In this document: one piece after another, positions 1 through 15,358 of the stretch
How the letters are laid out: each line of letters begins with the position of its first letter
Position numbering within the stretch: the stretch's first letter is position 1
Assembly (NCBI RefSeq): GCF_033115175.1
Contig: NC_084836.1
Location: 64,223,097 to 64,287,096, forward strand
Source of the DNA: Lepus europaeus
Taxonomy: Eukaryota; Chordata; Mammalia; Lagomorpha; Leporidae
Direction of reading: 5' to 3'
Length of the DNA: 64,000 nucleotides
Notes under the pieces: generated by a model
Told to the model about the DNA's origin: nothing
What the model saw: only the letters and a program-made list of their open reading frames with translations
The model's database searches: none
Program-made: the position numbers and the translations under genes

Positions 1-71
1 CGATCAATAAATAAGTAATAGGACCAAAACATGTCAGAAGATGACTTCATTTGTTCCAAAAGCCTGGTAAG

Positions 72-710
72 GGACCAGTGCTGTGGCTCAGGTTAGGACA
101 CCACCTATGTTGCCAGCATTCCAAAAGAGCGCTGGTTCAAAACCCCACTTCCTGACTTCTGATCCCTGCTAGTCTGCCTGGGAAGGCAGCAGAACTGGCC
201 CAAGTACTTTGGCCCCTGCACCCACATGGGAGACCCAGGTGATATTCCCGGCTCCTAGCTTTGGCCTGGGTCAGCCCTGGCTGTTGCAACCATTTGGGGA
301 ATAAACCAGCCAATGGTTCCCTGTCTCTCTGTAACTGCCTTTCAAATAAATTTTAAAAAAAATTTAAATGGGGCCGGCACTGTGGCACAGCAGGTTAAGC
401 TGCCACCTGCAACACCAGTATCCTATATGGGTGCCTGTTCCAATCCTGGTTGCTCCACTTCCAATCCAGCTCCCTGATAATGTGCCCGGCAAGGCAGCGA
501 AATGTGGCGTAAGCACTTGGGCCCCTGCCACCCATATGGGAGAGCTGTTTGGAGTTCCGGGCTCCTGGCTTCAGCGTGACACAGCCCCAGCCATTGCAGC
601 CATTTACGGAGTGAACCAGAGGATGGAAGATTCTCTCTCTCTCTCTCTCTCTCTCTTTCTCCTTCTCTGCAACTCTGCCTTTCAAATAAAATAAATAAAT
701 CTTTTTAAAA
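72..710 (+). repeat. two tandem C-repeat SINEs, same orientation
   Basis: A worn copy spans about 72-360 (head gggaccagtgctgtggctca, tail tttcaaataaa). A fuller copy spans 369-710 and has a CT-repeat at 631-656. Confidence 0.85.
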
Positions 711-911
711 AATTACAAAAGAAAAACAAAGTCCGTTAAGGTCTCTCTCAACCTAAGCTAATCAAGCATATTTAATGCTGTTTTAGACGGTATTATTTAT
801 AGATAGACCAGGTTATCTGACTTCAGGAGAAGGGAAGAAGAGGTTATAAAGATTACAGACTTGAGTTTTATGGTCTCTCTTTTTGTATTTTTCTTTTCCT
901 TTCTTTCCTTT

Positions 912-1204
912 TCTTTTTTAAATATTCACTTACTTTATTTGAAAGTCAGAGTTACAGAGAGAGAGAGAGAGAGAGAGCTATCTTCTATCTTCTGGTTCAC
1001 TCCCCAGATGGCTGCAGTAGCCACTGATGGGCCAGGTTAAAGCCTGGAGCCAGGATCTCCATATGGGTCTCCCATATGGATGGCAGGGGGTCATCTGCTG
1101 CTTTTCCTAGGCCAATAGCAGGGAGCTTGATAGGAAATGGAGAAGCCTGGACTCGAACCAGTGCCCTTATGGGATGCTGGCATTGCAGGTAGTGGCTTTA
1201 CCTT
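912..1204 (-). repeat. C-repeat SINE, head-truncated
   Basis: The inverse tail (tttgaaagtcagagttacag) is followed by a GA repeat and the SINE body, and ends at gcattgcaggtagtggcttt. It abuts the insertion site of the next SINE. Confidence 0.8.
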
Positions 1205-1220
1205 TTTGTATTCTATTCTT

Positions 1221-1256
1221 TTTTTTTTTTTTTTTTTTTTTTTGACAGGCAGAGTG

Positions 1257-1294
<38 letters not shown>

Positions 1295-1567
1295 TCTTCC
1301 TTTTTGCCGTTGGTTCACCCTCCAATGGCTGCTGCGGCCGGCGCATCGCGCTGATCCGCAGGCAGGAGCCAGGTGCTTCTCCTGGTCTCCCATGCAGGTG
1401 CAGGGCCCAAGAACTTGGGCCATCCTCCACTGCCTTCCCGGGCCATAGCAGAGAGCTGGCCTGGAAGAGGGGCAACCGGGATAGAATCCGGCACCCCAAC
1501 CGGGACTAGAACCCGGTGTGCCGGCACCACAAGGCGGAGGATTAGCCTGTTAAGCCACGGCGCCAGC
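1221..1567 (-). repeat. young-type C-repeat SINE with 15-bp target duplication
   Basis: The subtype has the gacaggcagagtgga(c/t)agtg tail and a head ending gccacggcgccagc. It is flanked by ttgtattctattctt at 1206-1220 and 1568-1582, which proves a discrete insertion. Confidence 0.93.
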
Positions 1568-1582
1568 TTGTATTCTATTCTT

Positions 1583-2166
1583 AAAGATTTGTTTTTTTAT
1601 TTGAAAGGCAGAATGATACAGAGAGCAAGACAAGGAGAGATCTTCCATCTGCTTTTCACTCCCCATAAGGCCACAACAGGCAGGGCTGCGCCAGGCTGAA
1701 GCCAGGAGTTAGAAACTCCATCTGGATCTCCCAAGTGGGTGGCAGGGTCTCAAATACTTGAGCCATCGGCCGGCGCCGCGGCTCATTAGGCTAATTCTCC
1801 GCCTTGCGGCGCCGGCACACCGGGTTCTAGTCCCGGTCGGGGCACCGATCCTGTCCCGGTTGCCCCTCTTCCAGGCCAGCTCTCTGCTGTGGCCAGGGAG
1901 TGCAGTGGAGGATGGCCCAAGTGCTTGGGCCCTGCACCCCATGGGGGACCAGGAGAAGCACCTGGCTCCTGCCATCGGATCAGCGCGTTGCGCCGGCTGC
2001 AGCGCGCCTACCGCGGCGGCCATTGGAGGGTGAACCAACGGCAAAAGGAAGACCTTTCTCTCTCTCTGTCTCTCTCTCACTATCCACTCTGCCTGTCAAA
2101 AAAAAAAAAAAAAAAAAAAAACTTGAGCCATCACTTGCTGCTTCCCAGGCGTATTTGTAGGGAGCT
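1583..2166 (-). repeat. C-repeat SINE interrupted by a younger copy
   Basis: Older minus-strand copy (1583-1767, resuming 2133-2166) split by the plus-strand element at 1768-2120. Its right end forms one arm of a perfect inverted repeat. Confidence 0.8.
1768..2120 (+). repeat. young-type C-repeat SINE nested in another SINE
   Basis: Full-length copy from ggccggcgccgcggctc to gcctgtc plus a poly(A) of about 20. The target duplication acttgagccatc is at 1756-1767 and 2121-2132. Confidence 0.93.
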
Positions 2167-2287
2167 GTGGGGTGGCCAGTGTGGAACAGTGATTCAGCTG
2201 CTACTTGGGACATATCACATATTAGAGTTCTGGCTACACTACTCCCAATCCAGCTCCCTACAAATACGCCTGGGAAGCAGCAAGTGA
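2131..2287. repeat. 36-bp perfect inverted repeat, 85-bp spacer
   Basis: Arm 2131-2166 is the exact reverse complement of arm 2252-2287. The spacer and right arm read as a truncated plus-strand SINE, the left arm as a minus-strand SINE. Confidence 0.95.
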
Positions 2288-2458
2288 GGGATCCCTCATT
2301 CATGGAGAAATAATTATATACATCCTTCTCAGTAACACTGAAAATATTTAGCATTATGATGTGATACAATGAAGAACCCAAATACCCAAGAAAAGTTAAA
2401 TTACTCAATAATCTGCTAAGAGAACAAAGACCAGTGTGATCTATTTTAAAAGGTCAGA

Positions 2459-2753
2459 GGCCAGTGCTGTGGCATAGTGGGCTAAGCCTCCACCTGCGGC
2501 ACCTGCATCCCTTATGGGTGCTGGTTTATGTCCTGGCTGCCCCTCTTCTGATCCAGCTCTCTGCTATGGCCTGGGAAAGCAGTGGGAGATGGCGCAAGTA
2601 CTTGGCCCCTGCCTTTCATGGGAGACCTGGAAGAAGTTCCTGGCTCCTGGCTTTGGATCAGCTCAGCTCTGGCCATTGTGGCCATTTGGGGAGTGAACCA
2701 GCGAATGGAAGACCTCTGTCTGTAACTCTACCTCTCAAATAAATAAAATCTTT
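2459..2753 (+). repeat. C-repeat SINE, tail hit by another SINE
   Basis: Head ccagtgctgtggcatagtgg, tail ctctcaaataaataaaatc. The next SINE inserted in its tail. Confidence 0.88.
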
Positions 2754-2788
2754 TTTTTTTTAAATTTTTATTTTTGACAGGCAGAGTG

Positions 2789-2820
<32 letters not shown>

Positions 2821-3108
2821 AAGGTCTTCCTTTGCCATTGGTTCACCCTCCAATGGCCACCGCGGCTGGTGCGCTGCGGCCGGCGCACCGCGCTGATCCG
2901 ATGGCAGGAGCCAGGTGCTTCTCCTGGTCTCCCATGCAGGTGCAGGGCCCAAGCACTTGGGCCATCCTCCACTGCACTCCCTGGCCACAGCAGAGAGCTG
3001 GCCTGGAAGAAGGGCAACCAGGACAGAATCCGGCGCCACAACCGGGACTAGAACCCAGTGTGCCAGCGCCGCAGGCGGAGGATTAGCCTGTTGAGCCATG
3101 GCGCCGGC
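2754..3108 (-). repeat. young-type C-repeat SINE with about 18-bp target duplication
   Basis: caaataaataaaatcttt at 2736-2753 is repeated at 3109-3126 on the other side. Head ends gccatggcgccggcc. Confidence 0.92.
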
Positions 3109-3454
3109 CAAATAAATAAAATCTTTAAAAAATAAAATAAAAGGTCTTGAGCTTGTTATCTGGAAATGTATGTGATAATCTTTCTGTGTAAATATATTTG
3201 ATCTTTAATAAAACTTAGTTTGGCCAAAGCCAAAATTACTGATACAAACATAATTTCCAAGTGATATTAGATCTTTCCAGTCTTGCAGAAAAGAGGGAAA
3301 AAGAAGGAAATTTTGGAGCTTCTTGTTGAAATAAAATTACTCTTATTCTTTCAGGTCAGAAACAGCTGAGGCCATAGACAGGAAACAATGGACTCAAAAA
3401 GCTTATTTTGGCTAGGAAGACAAATGAATATTTACTGGTTTGTTATTAAGATTT

Positions 3455-3795
3455 TTTTTTTTTTTTTTTTGACAGGCAGAGTGGACAGTGAGAGAGAGAC
3501 AGAGAGAAAGGTCTTCCTTTGCTGTTGGTTCACCCTCCAATGGCCGCCGCGGTAGGCGCGCTGCAGCCGGCGCAACGCGCTGATCCGATGGCAGGAGCCA
3601 GGTGCTTCTCCTGGTCTCCCATGGGGTGCAGGGCCCAAGCACTTGGGCCATCCTCCACTGCACTCCCTGGCCACAGCAGAGAGCTGGCCTGGAAGAGGGG
3701 CAACCGGGACAGGATCGGTGCCCCGACCGGGACTAGAACCCGGTGTGCCGGCGCTGCAAGGTGGAGGATTAGCCTAGTGAGCCGCGGCGCCGGCT
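3455..3795 (-). repeat. young-type C-repeat SINE with 13-bp target duplication
   Basis: gttattaagattt occurs at 3442-3454 and 3796-3808. Body begins ttttgacaggcagagtgg and ends gccgcggcgccggct. Confidence 0.92.
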
Positions 3796-3816
3796 GTTAT
3801 TAAGATTTATTTATTT

Positions 3817-4172
3817 GGGGCCGGCACTGCGGCTCACTTGGCTAATCCTCCGCCTGCAGCTCCTACACCCAAGGTTCTAGTCCCAGTCAGGGCGCCGGAT
3901 TCTGTCCCGGTTGCCCCTCTTCCAAGCCAGCTCTCTGCTGTGGCCTGGGAGTGCAGTGGAGGATGGCCCAAGTCCTTGGGCCCTGCACCCCATGGGAGAC
4001 CAGGAGGAAGCACCTGGCTCCTGGCTTCAGATCAGCGCAGTGTGCCAGCCGCAATGCACTGGCTGTAGTGGCCACTTGGGGGGTGAACCAACGGAAAAAG
4101 GAAGACCTTTCTCTCTGTCTCTCTTTCTGTCTAACTCTGCTTGTCAAAAGTAAAAAAAAATAAAAATAAAAA
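3817..4172 (+). repeat. young-type C-repeat SINE in the tail of another SINE
   Basis: Head ggggccggcactgcggctca, tail gcttgtcaaaagta plus an A-rich run. The flanks repeat agatttatttattt (3803-3816 and from about 4175). Confidence 0.9.
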
Positions 4173-4455
4173 AGAGATTTATTTATTTGAAGGCTGAGTG
4201 ACAGAGAGATGGGAACTCAGTGTGTGTGTGGGAGGATCTTCTACCCGCTCGTTCACTCCCTAGATGGCTGCAAACAGCCAATTCTTGGCTAGGCCGAAGC
4301 TAGGAGCCAGGAACTCCATCTGTGTCCCCCACAGGGCCCATGGATTTGGGTCATCTGCAGAGAGCTGGATCAGAAGTAGAGCAGTGGGGACTGGAACCAG
4401 TGCTCTGATATGATGCCAGTGTTGCAGGTGGCCGCTGTACCACAGTGCTGGCCCC
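4173..4455 (-). repeat. C-repeat SINE, host of the preceding insertions
   Basis: Body from gatttatttatttgaaggc to ccacagtgctggcccc. Its T-rich tail took both neighbouring insertions. Confidence 0.85.
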
Positions 4456-4555
4456 AGAAATATTTATTGCTTCCTTTTCCTCTCTCGTCTTTTTTTTTTT
4501 TTTTTCCTTTAAGCAACTGTATCCATCTAGAATAAAAATATAATAACAAAATATT

Positions 4556-4915
4556 GGCTGGCGCCGTGGCTCAACAGGCTAATCCTCCGCCTTGCAGCGC
4601 CGGCACACCGGGTTCTAGTCCCAGTTGTGGCGCCGGATTCTGTCCCGGTTGCCCCTCTTCCAGGCCAGCTCTCTGCTATGGCCCGGGAGTGCAGTGGAGG
4701 ATGGCCCAAGTGCTTGGGCCCTGCACCCACATGGGAGACCAGGAGAAGCACCTGGCTCCTGCCTGCGGATCAGTGAGATGCGCCGGCCGCAGCAGCCATT
4801 GGAGGGTGAACCAATGGCAAAAAGGAAGACCTTTCTCTCTCTCTCTCTCTCTCACTGTCCACTCTGCCTGTCAAAAAAAACCAAAAACCAAAAAACAAAA
4901 CAAAACAAAAAAACA
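4556..4915 (+). repeat. young-type C-repeat SINE
   Basis: Head ggctggcgccgtggctcaac, tail gcctgtc followed by an A-rich run with C interruptions. Flanks share aacaaaatatt-like sequence. Confidence 0.9.
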
Positions 4916-5031
4916 ACAAAAATATTATTTTCCATTTATTCCTTTTTTGAGGGTATTTACATCAAATAAACTTTGCTTATCAAATGTATGAGTTCTTCTG
5001 CTAGTAACTGAATAGTAAAAATAACAATAGC

Positions 5032-5358
5032 AGGGGCAGGCGTTTTCGCATAGTGGGTAAAGCTACCACATGCGACACCAGTATCCCATATGGGCGCTGG
5101 TTTGTGTCCTGGCTGCTCCACTTCTGATCCAGTTCCCTGCTAATGGCCTGGGAAGGCAATGGAAGATGCCTCAAATGTTTAGGCCCCTGCCACCCAGGGA
5201 GATGCAGATGAAGGTCCTGACTCCTGGTTTCAGCCTGGTCCTGTCTTGACAGTTGTGGCCATCTGGGGAAGAACTGGTGGATGGAAGATCTCTCCTTACA
5301 GATTCTTCTGTCTCTGAAACTCTGCGTTTCAAATAAATAATTAAATCTTTTTTAAAAA
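5032..5358 (+). repeat. C-repeat SINE
   Basis: Head aggggcaggcgttttcgcat, tail gcgtttcaaataaataatta. Moderately diverged. Confidence 0.85.
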
Positions 5359-5361
5359 TCT

Positions 5362-5546
5362 AATAGCTAACACATTCCTAACAATGAGCCAAACATGGTT
5401 CTAAATGCTTCCTTCATGCATTGATCTGTTTAATTCTGAAAACAACCTTGAGATAATTTCCATTTTATTATTCTCCCTTTTAGAGATAAGGAGGTTGATG
5501 TACAGGGAAAGTAAATAACTTGCTCAATGACAGAGTTATTGTTTTT
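5362..5546 (+). repeat. MIR (ancient tRNA-derived SINE)
   Basis: Contains taatagctaacacattcc, gttctaaatgcttcc and gtaaataacttgctcaatg, in the order expected for MIR. Confidence 0.75.
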
Positions 5547-5548
5547 TT

Positions 5549-5868
5549 AAGATTTTTTATTTATTTTATTTGAGAGGTAGAGCTACAGACAGTGAGAGGG
5601 AGAGGCAGAGAGAGGTCTTCCTTCCATTGGTTCACTCCCCAAATGGCTGCAATAGTTGGAGCTGCGCTGATCCAAAGCCAGGAGCCAGGAGCTTCTTCTG
5701 GGTCTTCCATGTGGAGACAGGGGCCCAAGGACTTGGGCCATCTTCTACTGCTTTCTAAGGCCATAGCAGAGAGCTGGAAGTGGAGCAGCTGGGATTAGAA
5801 CCGGCGCCCATATGGGATGCCGGCGCTGCAGGTGGAGGATTAACCTACTGTACCACGGCACCAGCCCC
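5549..5868 (-). repeat. C-repeat SINE
   Basis: Inverse tail ttttatttgagaggtagagc to head ccacggcaccagcccca, inserted beside the MIR end. Confidence 0.88.
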
Positions 5869-6041
5869 AAGCTAGATTTTCACCCAGTCCTAGCCCATCT
5901 AAGGAAACTTCAGTTATAAGAGTTGAGGGAGGCAACCCTCACAGAAGGCAAAAGGCAAAGACACACATGGGTCTTTGTTCAGTGGAAGCCACCTGACATA
6001 ATGGAAAGAGCACAGAACTTGAATCCAAAGTGGACATCCTT

Positions 6042-6364
6042 TTTTTTTTTTTTTTCTTTAAGATTTATTTATTTATTTATTTGAAAGTCAGTGTTACAGA
6101 GACAAAGGGCAAGACAGAGAGATATTCCATCTGCTGATTTACTGCCCAATTTTTTGCAATGACCAGGACTAGGCCAGGCTGAAGCCAGGAGCCAGGAGCT
6201 TCATCTGGGTCTCCCACATGGGTGGCAGGAACCCAAACATTTGGTCCATCTTCTGCTGCTTTTCCCAGGCCAGGAGCCGGAGAAAGGTGGAGCAGCCAGG
6301 ACTCGAACTGTTATTCCAGCGTCACAGGTGGCAGCTTTACCCACTAAGCCACAACGCCAGCCCC
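6042..6364 (-). repeat. C-repeat SINE
   Basis: Poly(T), aagatttatttatttattta and GA-type tract, ending ccacaacgccagcccc. Confidence 0.88.
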
Positions 6365-6428
6365 TAAAATGGACATTCTTGTTGCAGTCCACTGAAATGG
6401 CTTTGATCCCATTCCACCAAGAAATTTT

Positions 6429-6772
6429 TTTTTTAATAGGATTTTTTTTTTCTTTTGACAGGCAGAGTTAGACAGTGAGAGAGAGAGACAGAGAAAAAGA
6501 TTTTCCTTCCGTTGGTTCACCCCCACAAAATGGCCACCACGGCCAGCACTCTGCGCTGATCCAAAGCCAGGAGCCAGGTGCTTCCTCCTGGTCTCCCATG
6601 CGGGTGCAGGGCCCAAGCACTTGGGCCATCTTCTACTGCACTCCCGGGCCACAGCAGAGAGCTGGACTGGAAGAGGAGCAACCGGGACAGAACTGGCACC
6701 CCAACCGGGACTAGAACCTGAGGTGACGGCGCCGCAAGCAGAGGATTAGCCTAGTGAGCTGTGGCTCTGGCT
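6429..6772 (-). repeat. young-type C-repeat SINE with 11-bp target duplication
   Basis: caagaaatttt at 6418-6428 and 6773-6783 flank a copy starting with tttgacaggcagagtta. Confidence 0.9.
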
Positions 6773-6825
6773 CAAGAAATTTTCTTAAGATTTTTTAGAT
6801 GGTCTTTATCTAAAAAAAAAAAAAA

Positions 6826-7158
6826 TTGTTTTAGGATTTTTATTTTATTTGAAAGGAAGAGTTGCAGAGAAAGGGAGAATGAGAGAGAGAGAGACAGACA
6901 AAAATTCCATCCTCTGGTCAATCTCCAAATGGCTGCAGTGGCCAGGGCTGGGGCAGGCTGAAGCCAGGAGCCAGTTTCATCCAGGTCTCCCACATAATGC
7001 AGGGGCTCAAGTACTTGGGTCATAGTCTGCTGCTTTCCCAGGTGCTTTAGCAGGGAGCTGGATTGGAAGTGGAGCAGCTTCGACTGGAACTGGTGTTCCA
7101 GGACGAGATTCAGGCATCACAGGTGGTAGTTTAATCAGCTATCTCATAGTGCTGGCCT
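6826..7158 (-). repeat. C-repeat SINE
   Basis: Inverse tail ttttattttatttgaaagga to head tctcatagtgctggcc. Confidence 0.82.
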
Positions 7159-7223
7159 TCAGTCCAAATTTTATAAGAAATGTATTGCTTCTTTCTCCTT
7201 GACATTTTCTATCTTTGATTCTT

Positions 7224-7558
7224 GTTTTGTTTGTTTGTTTGGACAGGCAGAGTGGATAGTGAGAGAGAGAGACAGAGAGAAAGGTCTTCCTTTTTGCCAT
7301 TGGTTCACCCTCCAATGCCCGCTGTGGCCAGTGCATCTTGCTGATCCGGAGCCAGGAGCCAGGTGCTTCTCCTGGTCTCCCATGCGGGTGCAGGGCCCAA
7401 GGACTTGGGCCATCCTCCACTGCCTTCCCGGGCCATAGCAGAGAGCTGGCCTGGAAGAGGGGCAACCGGGATAGAATCCGGCGCCACAACCGGGACTAGA
7501 ACCTGGTGTGCCGGCGCCGCAAGGCGGAGGATTAGCCTGTTAAGCCACGGCGCCGGCC
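7224..7558 (-). repeat. young-type C-repeat SINE with target duplication
   Basis: ctatctttg(a/g)ttctt occurs at about 7209-7223 and 7559-7573 with one mismatch. The inner tail is (tttg)n rather than pure T. Confidence 0.9.
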
Positions 7559-7574
7559 CTATCTTTGGTTCTTT

Positions 7575-8173
7575 AGTCATTTAAAAACTACAGAGACATA
7601 GAGAAAACCTTCCATCTGCTGGTTTGTTCCCCAAAGGGCCACAGTAGCTGGGGTTTGACCTGGGACAGGCCTCCCATATGGGTGCCAGGGACCCACGTAC
7701 TTGACCTCTTCCATTGCTTTCCTAGGGTCATCATCAGGGAGCTGGATCAGAAGTGGAGCAGCCTGGACTTGAATTGGCACTAAGATAGGATGCCAGTATC
7801 CTCAGCAGTGGCTCAATCAGCTGAGCCATAAAGTTGGCCCTCTTCCTTTGATGCCTTTTTTTTTTTTCTTTTAAGATTTATTTTACTTGAAAGGCATAGT
7901 TACAGAGAGGGGCAGAGAGAGAGAGAAATCTTCCATTCGCTGCTTCATTCTCAAATGGCTATAATAGCCAAGGCTGGGCCAGGTCAACGCCAGGAACCAG
8001 GACTCCATCCAGGTCTCTCATGTTGGGTGGTAGGAGTCACCTTCTGCTGCTTTCCCAAATGCACTAGTGCGGAGCTGGATAGGAAGTGCAGCAGCTGAGA
8101 CTCGAACCTGAGCTTCTATGGGATGCCTGCGTCAGGTGGCAGCTTAACCAGCTGTACCACAACGCCAGCCCCA
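7575..8173 (-). repeat. two C-repeat SINEs, same orientation
   Basis: Copies at about 7575-7842 (worn, tail shortened) and 7857-8173 (poly(T), ending ccacaacgccagcccc). Confidence 0.82.
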
Positions 8174-8364
8174 AAAGCTTCATTTTGAAATGTACCTTTC
8201 AGACTCAGTGCTTGTGACTAAAACACTTTCCTGACAATTTTCCGTCTTTTGATACAGAAACTATGCTAGATCCTGCCGTAGACACATTTAGCACACACTG
8301 GGACCGCCACGGTCCCCAGGCATGCTGTTGCGTTTCAGACAACCGCCTAAGAACATGAGGCCCC

Positions 8365-8710
8365 TTCCGCCGTCACTGTAGCACAGTGGGTTAACGCCCT
8401 GGCCTGAAGCGCCCGGCATCCCATATGGGCACCGGTTCGAGACCCAGCTGCTCCACTTCCAATCCAGCTCTCTGCTATGGCCTGGCAAAGCAGTACAAGA
8501 TGGCCCAAGTCCTTGGGACCCTGCACCCATGTGGGAGATCCAGAAGAAGCTCCTGGCTCCTGGCTTCGGATTTGCACAGCTCTGGCCATTGACGGACAAT
8601 TGGGGAGTGAACCATTGGATGGAAGACCTCTCTCTCTGCCTCTCCTTTCCTCTCTCTGTGTAACTCTGACTTTCAAATAAATAAATAAATCTTTAAAAAA
8701 AAAAAAAAAA
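8365..8710 (+). repeat. C-repeat SINE with 16-bp target duplication
   Basis: aagaacatgaggcccc at 8349-8364 is repeated at 8711-8726. The tail is aaataaataaataaatc plus a poly(A). Confidence 0.93.
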
Positions 8711-8726
8711 AAGAACATGAGGCCCC

Positions 8727-9769
8727 ACAGTAGGAGCCCCTGGACGGCGGCCGGGGATACGCCGCATGCAGACCTGGGTGCTTTCTCACAACCTTCTTGG
8801 TCTAAGGGGGTGTGAGAGCCTCGTGTTATGAGGCAGCATTACAGGAAGGTCTAATGTGGTATGTCAAATGCTGCACCATCTGAGTGTCTCTAGACACAAG
8901 CCAGCAGGGGCTGACTTTGAGTTCTCAAGGCACATACCATGCCTGCCCAGCCCCGCTCTCACCAAAAGTCCCCTAGATCCGGCTCCTGCTTTTCATTCTA
9001 CGCTCATCTCTACTCACCTGGACCTTAACAGGAATGGTCTAAAGACAAAATTTAATTATTTGATTGGCAGAGTATGAAAGTGAGACACAGACAGTTCTTC
9101 CACCTGCTGGCTCACTCTCCAAATAGCCGCAACATAGGGCTGGGTGGGGGGTGGGAGCCAGGAGCCACAAACTGGTCCATCCGGGTCTCCTGGGTCTCCT
9201 ACCAGGGTGGCAGGGCCCCAAGTACTTTGGGCCATCCGCTGCCTTTCCCAGGTGCAACACTAGAAGCTGGATGGGAAGCGGTGTGACTGTGTACTGCTCT
9301 GGGATGCGGGGATTCTAAACTGCGGGCACAACGCCCACCCCGGAAACATGTGAGCGGGGACAAAAATGGGAAATTTTTTTTTACACAGGAAAAACGAAAG
9401 GCCCCGAATCGCCCTCTTTTTGTCTCCTCAATGTCTAGCATACATATGTTCAATGACTGGTTGCATTCGTTTCCTTTTCGTACAGATTTAAGCACTGATG
9501 ATCCTTCCGGGTTTCCGACCTGCTGAGCCGCCCGGGAGCTTCCAATCTCAGTGCTGCGAAAGAAAACCCGTGTTTTTGATTCCAGAGAAAGCGCCTTATT
9601 TCACGGTCACAGTGAGGACAGCTTCCCTAACCCCCGCCCTGTCACCCAGCTCAAGGTCTCGCTAAGGAGACAGCCCAAGGACAGGCAAAGACAGCCCACG
9701 TGCTTCCCAACAGGAACTCGGCCCCTTTCCTAAACGTAGTTCCGCCCAGTACCCTCTCTGACTGACATT
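8727..9769. other. intergenic stretch before ATP5F1B, one old SINE only
   Basis: A diverged minus-strand C-repeat lies at about 9046-9345. The remainder (8727-9045 and 9346-9769) shows no gene, RNA or recognisable repeat. Confidence 0.6.
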
Positions 9770-10018
9770 CCTGTGGCCCAATTAGGTTTCCAGGCTTGGA
9801 AGGCGGCAGCTCCAATAAAAAAGGGAGTTTCAGATTAGCACCACAGTTGACCAATGATTGAGAAGATCAGATCCTATTAACCTATAGGCGCACGGCTAAA
9901 AATGATAGGCAGAAGAGTTAGCCAATGGACGTATCTACAGCAGACTAGGCTTCGCCCCAACTGCTGGGTTGCCGGTGGCGGGGCAGTTGCGGCACTCAGT
10001 CTCCACCCGGACTCCGCC
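9770..10018 (+). promoter_or_regulatory. ATP5F1B: ATP5F1B proximal promoter and 5'UTR
   Basis: The 250 bp before the ATP5F1B start contain four CCAAT motifs on the + strand at 9778-9782, 9812-9816, 9851-9855 and 9922-9926, and no good TATA box at a useful distance. Repeated CCAAT (NF-Y type) boxes fit a strongly expressed housekeeping gene. GC content rises sharply from about 9950. The transcription start is probably between 9940 and 10010, but sequence alone does not fix it. Confidence 0.65.
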
Positions 10019-14846
<4,828 letters not shown>

Positions 14847-15010
14847 GGGGTCTTTGGCAAACTGCAAGCACTCACCCCATGCTGTCCCTCTCCTTACCTC
14901 TCCAAACGTTTCAGTTTTCTGTGTAGGCCATGCAAGAGCCTTGATGGAAGACATTATGTTCTGTTTGAAGAATATTTAAGGTTTGCAATAAAATGTAACC
15001 CCTCAGAATC
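14847..15010 (+). terminator. ATP5F1B: ATP5F1B 3'UTR and poly(A) signal
   Basis: The 3'UTR is short, about 160 nt. A canonical AATAAA at 14987-14992 is followed by a T/G-rich stretch after 15008 (gtctgattttattgg), so cleavage is expected near 15008. Confidence 0.9.
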
Positions 15011-15042
15011 TGTCTGATTTTATTGGTTCTACCAACACTGCA

Positions 15043-15358
15043 GCTTTTTTTTTTTTTTTTTTAAGATTTATTTATTTGAAAGAGTTACACGCAGATGAAG
15101 AGGCAGAGAGTGAGGTCTTCCATCTGCTGGTTCACTCCCCAGTTGGCTGTAATGGCTGGAGCTGCACCAATCTGAAGCCGGGAGCCAGGAACTTTTGGGT
15201 CTCCCATATGGGTACAGGAGCCCAAGGACTTGAGCCATCTTCCATTGCTTTCCTAGGCCACAGCAGAGAGCTGGATCGAAGTGGAGCAGCCGGGACTCGA
15301 ACTGGCGTCCATAAGGGATGCTGGCACTGCAGGCGGCGGCTTTAACTGTGCTGGACCC
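15043..15358 (-). repeat. C-repeat SINE just past the ATP5F1B 3' end
   Basis: Poly(T)17 and aagatttatttatttgaaag to the head. The flanks caacactgcag (about 15033) and caacactgaag (about 15359) look like a target duplication. Confidence 0.88.

Noticed and set aside
1091-7580. Many overlapping open frames encoding peptides such as ...GPSAWALHPHGRPGEAPGSC...
   Set aside because: The same peptide recurs wherever a C-repeat SINE occurs, in both orientations. It is translated SINE sequence, not a gene family.
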